Source: Siphonodentalium dalli (lineage: Eukaryota > Mollusca > Scaphopoda > Gadilida > Siphonodentaliidae). Taken from it: 64,000 nt of DNA. The position numbers and the translations under genes are program-made. Positions 58,993 to 64,000 of this stretch are shown here, in pieces (the first letter of the stretch is position 1; the number at the start of each line of letters is the position of its first letter). Below the pieces are notes generated by a model. That model was not told the origin of the DNA and ran no database searches. It was given only the letters and a program-made list of their open reading frames with translations. Location: the NCBI GenBank assembly GCA_032622095.1, contig CP136066.1, positions 58,684,609-58,748,608 on the forward strand, written 5' to 3'.

Positions 58993-59612
58993 TATACCAT
59001 ATGCTGGCCATTGTCCACATGTACATGTCTTGTCTATCTTGATATAACAAGTATAGTTTATCAGTGTGCAATTCCAAATGCAACGTAACTAAAAAAAAAT
59101 ATTCATGTGTTTCCAGTATCGGTCCAAAAATATTTTGGGTTGGTACATGTAGGTAGAGAATTTTTTTTTTGTAAGTTGAAAATTGGGATAAATTATGCCC
59201 ATATTACATACTAATCTAGATAATATATAGCTAGAACACAAGGAGATGATTTTGCTGGGAATTATGACTAATCACGCAGTTTGTAAGATTGATCTTTAAT
59301 ATAAAGAAGAGTGTTGTGTCGTTTATTGCGCATTCCTGTTATGTCGGACATCGGCGGTTTTGGTAGGGTTGGTCGGATGCTGGAAACACAGGTCTTTTTT
59401 TTAGGCCTTATATATAAATGTGTCATTATCACCATTGCCTATGTGCCACTATCATTTTCTGACAGAGACCAGCCCGGAGGGCGACTTGGGAGACATCTTC
59501 TCCCTAAAATATGCCACTTCTCCATATTTTTAGAACTTCTCTCTCATAGATCAGTAAAGCTTTGTTCGATAACGGCATGTTTGAAGCGTATTTACCAATC
59601 ATAATGGTATAC

Positions 59613-59736
59613 TTAACCCTTTGAGTGCCAGGTCCGATTTTTGTATCAACCCGTATACCCTGTGCCAATGCATTCTCTTATATATGCGAGTCGACCATAG
59701 GTCGCCTCGCATATATAAGAGAATGCATTGGCCTAC

Positions 59737-59786
<50 letters not shown>

Positions 59787-59873
59787 TTTTAATATATTTT
59801 ATTATATTCTTTAACAGACTTATTGTGTAGGTTTAGGGCCGATAATATCGGCCCCTGGCACTCAAAGGGTTAA
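59613..59873. mobile_element. TTAA hairpin MITE (GTGCCAGG subfamily), intact
   Basis: TTAACCCTTTGAGTGCCAGG and CCTGGCACTCAAAGGGTTAA form perfect 20-bp ends. One palindromic core (59664-59732), then a poly-T tract. Serves as the empty-site reference for 21026-21986. Confidence 0.9.
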
Positions 59874-60063
59874 TCATTATAATGGTTTTATAAATTGGTT
59901 CTTGTATTGCATAAAGGTGATGTTGGAGAGTAAATTGAACTTCAACCTTTATGACTTCTCCCAGATAACAGTCCATTTCTACTTAATAATCTAATAGGGA
60001 GAAGTTGAATTCTCACAATTTGAATTCTTCTAGACTGGTTCATGTATTTCCAATAATATGATA

Positions 60064-60203
60064 CAGTAATGCCCTAAATAATCGACTCCTTAACCACAGC
60101 AGGATATGGGTAATTTTTCAGGATTTAGTCGGAAATATGGCTTGTTGCCATTCCTTGGAAAGCTCTCACTGAGTTAAGGAGTCAATTATTTAGGGCATTA
60201 CTG
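60064..60203. mobile_element. TA-type palindromic MITE, internally deleted
   Basis: CAGTAATGCCCTAAATAATC to TTATTTAGGGCATTACTG with TA on both sides (60062-60063 and 60204-60205). Most of the right arm is lost. Confidence 0.82.
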
Positions 60204-60479
60204 TAGGTTTAGATAGTAAGTCAAATTACTACAATCCTTTTCTGTGACCTGTGATGATATAATATTAAATTTTAAAACCCCTTGTTTATAGGACAATATG
60301 TGATAACGTATGGTGAACATAGCTGTTGTGTATATATGCTGCATACTGACTAAGTGTACAATTCAAGTTGTACCATCATTTATTTAGGTAGTATTGCTCT
60401 TGATACATGCCATCACACTTCCCAAATGTCAAATTTGTACCAGCATTGCGCATTCCGATTGATCTATCAAGAACTACTA

Positions 60480-60696
60480 CAGTAATGCCCTAAGTAATCG
60501 ACTGATTAACCACAGCAGAATTATGAGTAACTTTTCAGGATTTAGTCGGAAATATGGCTTGTTGCCATTCATCGGAAAGCTCTCGGGAAGAGCTTTCCGA
60601 TGAATGGCAACAAGCCATATTTCCGACTAAATCCTGAAAAGTTACCCATAATTCTGCTGTGGTTAAGGAGTCGATTACTTAGGGCATTTAATACTG
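60480..60696. mobile_element. TA-type palindromic MITE, near-complete
   Basis: 217 bp, almost a perfect foldback. Arms run from cagtaatgccctaagtaatc through ttcatcggaaagctctcggg to the centre. TA lies at 60478-60479 and 60697-60698. A small insertion (taat) interrupts the right terminus. Confidence 0.88.
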
Positions 60697-60815
60697 TAAC
60701 TTTAGTTTTCCATTATCCAGTATATATTGTTAACCCTTTCTGAACTAAATACTCATTGATGAGTAGTTTTTCCATTGGAAATGTTCAGATAATAATTTAA
60801 CAAATGACCACTGAA

Positions 60816-61070
60816 CAAGCCTTGAAATAGTGTGTCTGTCATTTGCAGAATGAGGTCCCCAGAGGGTGAATTTAGTGACGCTACCCCCGCACAGTGGGCT
60901 AGCATCACTAAATTCACACTCTGGGAACCTCATTCTGTTTAGGCCTTAGCAGAATGAGGTTCACAGAGGGTGAATTTGGTGTTGCTAGCCTGCTGTGCGG
61001 GATAGCATCACTAAATTCACCCTCTGGGGACCTTATTCTGCAAATGACAGACACACTATTTCAATGCTTG
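60816..61070. mobile_element. CAAGCC-family foldback MITE with perfect 8-bp TSD
   Basis: Ends CAAGCCTTGAAATAGTGTGT and ACACACTATTTCAATGCTTG. Flanks ccactgaa (60808-60815 and 61071-61078) are exact. Both foldback modules are joined directly, the long central spacer being absent. Confidence 0.88.
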
Positions 61071-61120
61071 CCACTGAAATAGGACTCATTCTGTACTTCG
61101 TATTATCTGTCGTCTACTTA

Positions 61121-61467
61121 GTGAACATTCAGACGATACAATCGTAAGTGGAGGAATCGGGCCCGACAAAATTGTGGATAGTTTGTTCACACGATTGCGA
61201 TGTCGCCGTAGATGATATCGTGGGTTGTTCGTAAGCATGTGATTGACTACCCTATGATCATTCCAGCTACGATTTTTACATACACATGACTGCGATTACG
61301 TTGCAAGTGGAGGTAGCCAAGGATATGGCAAGATTTCGCATCTGAAATGCTTGATATTATTTTGTTACTTGCGATATTGACATGAGCATGCGCAGTCCAA
61401 CTACCGGTTACTTCTATGATGGAAATCTTTTCACTTACGATTGAATCATGGTCATCTGAACGTTCAC
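61121..61467. mobile_element. Harbinger-like MITE with TTA duplication
   Basis: Ends GTGAACATTCAGACGAT and ATCTGAACGTTCAC, with tta directly outside both (61118-61120 and 61468-61470). Interior cgtaagtgg..aatcg resembles 21274-21943. Confidence 0.78.
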
Positions 61468-61470
61468 TTA

Positions 61471-62636
61471 GTTTTCCTGAAAACCCCATCAAATGGATAT
61501 TATACCATTCCAATATATACTTTTATAACTGAGTTGGAAAATTCATTTGGTATAGAAAGCCTTGATGAGCAGTGTCATTGAGACATTGACAATCACACAC
61601 AGCTATATCATTGAGTAGCTTGGTGTCGTAAAACCATGGTCACCGCTGCATTGTTGGCTATATATATAGTTGTCATCGATGGCGTATTTGAAGTTCGCTT
61701 GCAGTAATTTTTATGCAGATTACTGACAACTACGCTTAACAGTAGGATAATTTAGAACACAATATTTCGAGTTATGTCTGAATTTATTCATTTCTCGAAA
61801 AAGTTTGCGCTCCTCGTGAATTAATAGGAAGCTATTTGGAATGGTTTCCAAGCAATCCCATGGAACATACCCAGAGATTTCATACATCAAAAAGAGGTAT
61901 TTACACAGTTTATATTGATTTATGGTAGATAAACGTACCCGCAGCCAACCAATGTTTTAATATCAGTATCTATCGATTCATGAACTCACTGGCCAGCTGG
62001 CTTGTTCACAAACTGTTTACAGCAGAACGGTCAGTCCTCGAAATCGGCCATGGCAATAAGCAATTCCATGGCAACATGTGTAATCTAACATGCCACGCAT
62101 TAAATTTACCGTGCGACATATTTCCCAATTTTGAGGGCTGGATCTTTTAACTCCTGAATATACCATAGTTAGGTGTGCACTCCATGATAATTCCCCATAT
62201 CGCAGATTCCACTTGAATTATGTATTACGCAGCAAGCCCTTGCCCAAAGTTATATATTGTTCTTATGAAGCTCTTATCTTGTTCATTGAAAATAGATGCT
62301 GTGTACATGGATAGTGTAAAATTCCAAATGTAGATTTCCAATATACATTAACTATAGTTAAAACCCAGCCCTTTGTTCTACCTCGCCCTTCTACTTTACA
62401 AATGGGCCCTTTATAACACAAGTTAATATTCGCAATCTACAACGTTCATGTCTCCCAATCTACATGTACATGTATGTACAATGAGCTCCCGCAGAGACCT
62501 CTAACAGAGAAATAGTTTTATTCTACATCCGCCCACAAAAACAAACATCTGCATACTCCATAACCCCATGTAATCCATTTTCTAGTCGGTAGAGGCGTGC
62601 TGCTGCATTATGAGCAACCAAAGTCGGTTAATTTAT
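61471..62636. other. Unassigned stretch
   Basis: No repeat family or exon recognised with confidence. A stretch at about 61829-61895 has splice-like borders but no supporting homology. Confidence 0.35.
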
Positions 62637-62811
62637 GATAATGGACCAAGTTCAAATTGCAAACTGAGGTTATATGCGTGGGCATTCAGCTGTTGATCCT
62701 AGAATTTTAGCCAAGGGAAAAAGATAATGGACCAAGTTCAAATTGCAAACTGAGGTTATATGCGTGGGCATTCAGCTGTTGATCCTAGAATTTTAGCCAA
62801 GGGAAACTTTC
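62637..62811. repeat. Identical 86-bp tandem duplication
   Basis: 62641-62720 is repeated without change at 62727-62806 (atggaccaagttcaaattgc ... tagccaagggaaa). Two copies only; recent. Confidence 0.92.
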
Positions 62812-64000
62812 TAGCCAAAGCAATTTTTTACCCTAGGTAAATTTCTGCTAATTAGTTGGATCAAACCAACTTGATGTTGTCTATCTTTCTGCATTATTTT
62901 GTACTAAGTGGCCTGTGGCAACACCCACTCTGCTCTCTGTAGTTAACATGTGTATGGAGAAACCATAGTTAATGAACACCGCTCGATTCAATTTGATGTT
63001 TATATATACAATGTCGAGATTCATCGGAATAAAACAAATCTCCAATTTGCAGGGCACTAAATGAATCACACCCACAGAGCGTATAACATAGCTGCAGTAG
63101 TGGCTGCCTATGGGTTTAAACTGATGTGGGGTTGTTACAATTGTATCATGTACGGTTCTGCTTTCCACTCCAAAATGAATCAAATAGTCAGTCGGCTGTT
63201 GACCCCCTCATTCCCTCAGGATTTCAACTGCGTAGGTACGTCATCCTGACGAAAATTAGTTAGTGATTACAATGAAAAAACAAAACATTCCCGTCATAAC
63301 TATCCAATGAAAAAATATATCTTAAATCCCCTGCTAATGTGAGTTAGATTGCATTTGCTCAGCTCTGTCATTAAGTCCAGAAATCAATTTGTGGCCCTTT
63401 AGTTGACCCCATATTTATTTTGGCGAATTTCTGTTGTAAATTCGTGCAGAAAATCAGGTTCATTGATTCAGGCAGTATAGCGATAGATTGTCACAGATTT
63501 TGCGAAAAGCCTGACCTCTGACCTTACAACAAAAAGTGACCCAGGTTTCAAGTTACTATTTAGTAAGTATGACATTTGTAACAAATTAAAAAAATTGTAA
63601 TCATTTTGTAAAATAATTATTTTTCAGAAATTAATGAATGTTTTTTTCAGCTGTAGTTACTTTATTTATACAATAAATGTATGTTTTAATGTGTGTTTAT
63701 ACGATTTGCTCATGAAACATGATAGTGCAGAAAAATCGACATATTATTAAAATATAAATTCGTAACTTTAAAAAAATTATTCATTGTTGAATTCTTTTCC
63801 TCGAAAATGTTGTTTCATAATTTGTTTTGGAAAACATTATATATTATCAATTTCCAAATTTTTGTAAGATTTATTTTATACCCACTGAAGTCTTCATAAT
63901 ACAGCAGTAATTCTGTTGCCATGACGATTTCTGGGGATCAATATTATGCCTTACATTTTCTGAAACGTCCTTTGCAAATGAATTTCTTTTTTTTGGGCCA
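62812..64000. other. Window end, no recognised feature
   Basis: AT-rich. No conserved YLPM1 C-terminal exon was recognised. A 62-codon ATG frame at 63061-63249 has no recognisable family. Confidence 0.4.

Noticed and set aside
61829-61895. Possible exon (tag|gaagct ... agag|gtattt)
   Set aside because: The donor is weak, the encoded peptide resembles no YLPM1 segment, and no neighbouring exon was found.
63061-63249. 62-codon ATG frame near the window end
   Set aside because: Preceded directly by an in-frame stop, no recognisable family, no splice context linking it to YLPM1.

Overview
This is AT-rich, intron-rich animal nuclear DNA, packed with short non-autonomous transposons, foldback repeats and satellites. 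No bacterial operons, CRISPR arrays or compact genes are visible. The repeat types (a tRNA-derived SINE with an ACGACG.TAAACCCC-like tail, TCCG-rich dispersed repeats, many TTAA- and TA-flanked MITEs) suggest a lophotrochozoan, probably a mollusc. That taxon call is an inference.

One protein-coding gene is clearly supported: the plus-strand 5' and middle part of YLPM1 (YLP motif-containing protein 1, ZAP3), 20 exons from 5832 to 44193. The exons were joined by hand at GT/AG sites. Every junction keeps frame, giving 5574 nt (1858 codons) with no stop. The protein runs as: an MY.NW-type N terminus with poly-Q and proline-rich stretches (exons 1-2); a glutamine/tryptophan-rich helical segment (exons 2-4); a single 2.4-kb exon encoding tandem RGG repeats (exon 5); more RGG, WPPRP and DRP-type repeats (exons 8-11); and a conserved C-terminal P-loop kinase-like domain with Walker A GIPGSGKT (exons 15-19) followed by an acidic linker (exon 20). 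The final conserved segment seen in vertebrate YLPM1 (about 110 residues) was not found, so intron 20 probably runs past the window end (at least 19.8 kb).

Layout: 1-5560 upstream repeats (a C-terminal scrap of a non-LTR reverse transcriptase, a 9-bp-TSD MITE, two near-identical TTAA elements); 5560-5831 presumed promoter/5'UTR; 5832-44193 the gene, whose introns hold a dense nested set of MITEs; 44194-64000 intron 20 or intergenic, with a 52-bp minisatellite, a SINE, about 4.4 kb of ~124-bp satellite with higher-order structure, a ~715-bp tandem repeat array broken by a hAT-like insertion with a perfect 8-bp TSD, and further TA-type MITEs.

The most interesting signals are: (1) three tandem partial copies of exon 18, each with its own 3' splice site, just upstream of the real exon, and a similar 23-nt acceptor duplication before exon 14; (2) a 69-bp near-perfect palindrome shared by at least three TTAA MITE subfamilies that differ in their termini; (3) several MITE families whose target-site duplications can be read directly and assign them to hAT-like (8 bp), Mutator-like (9 bp), Harbinger-like (3 bp), piggyBac-like (TTAA) and Tc1/mariner-like (TA) groups.
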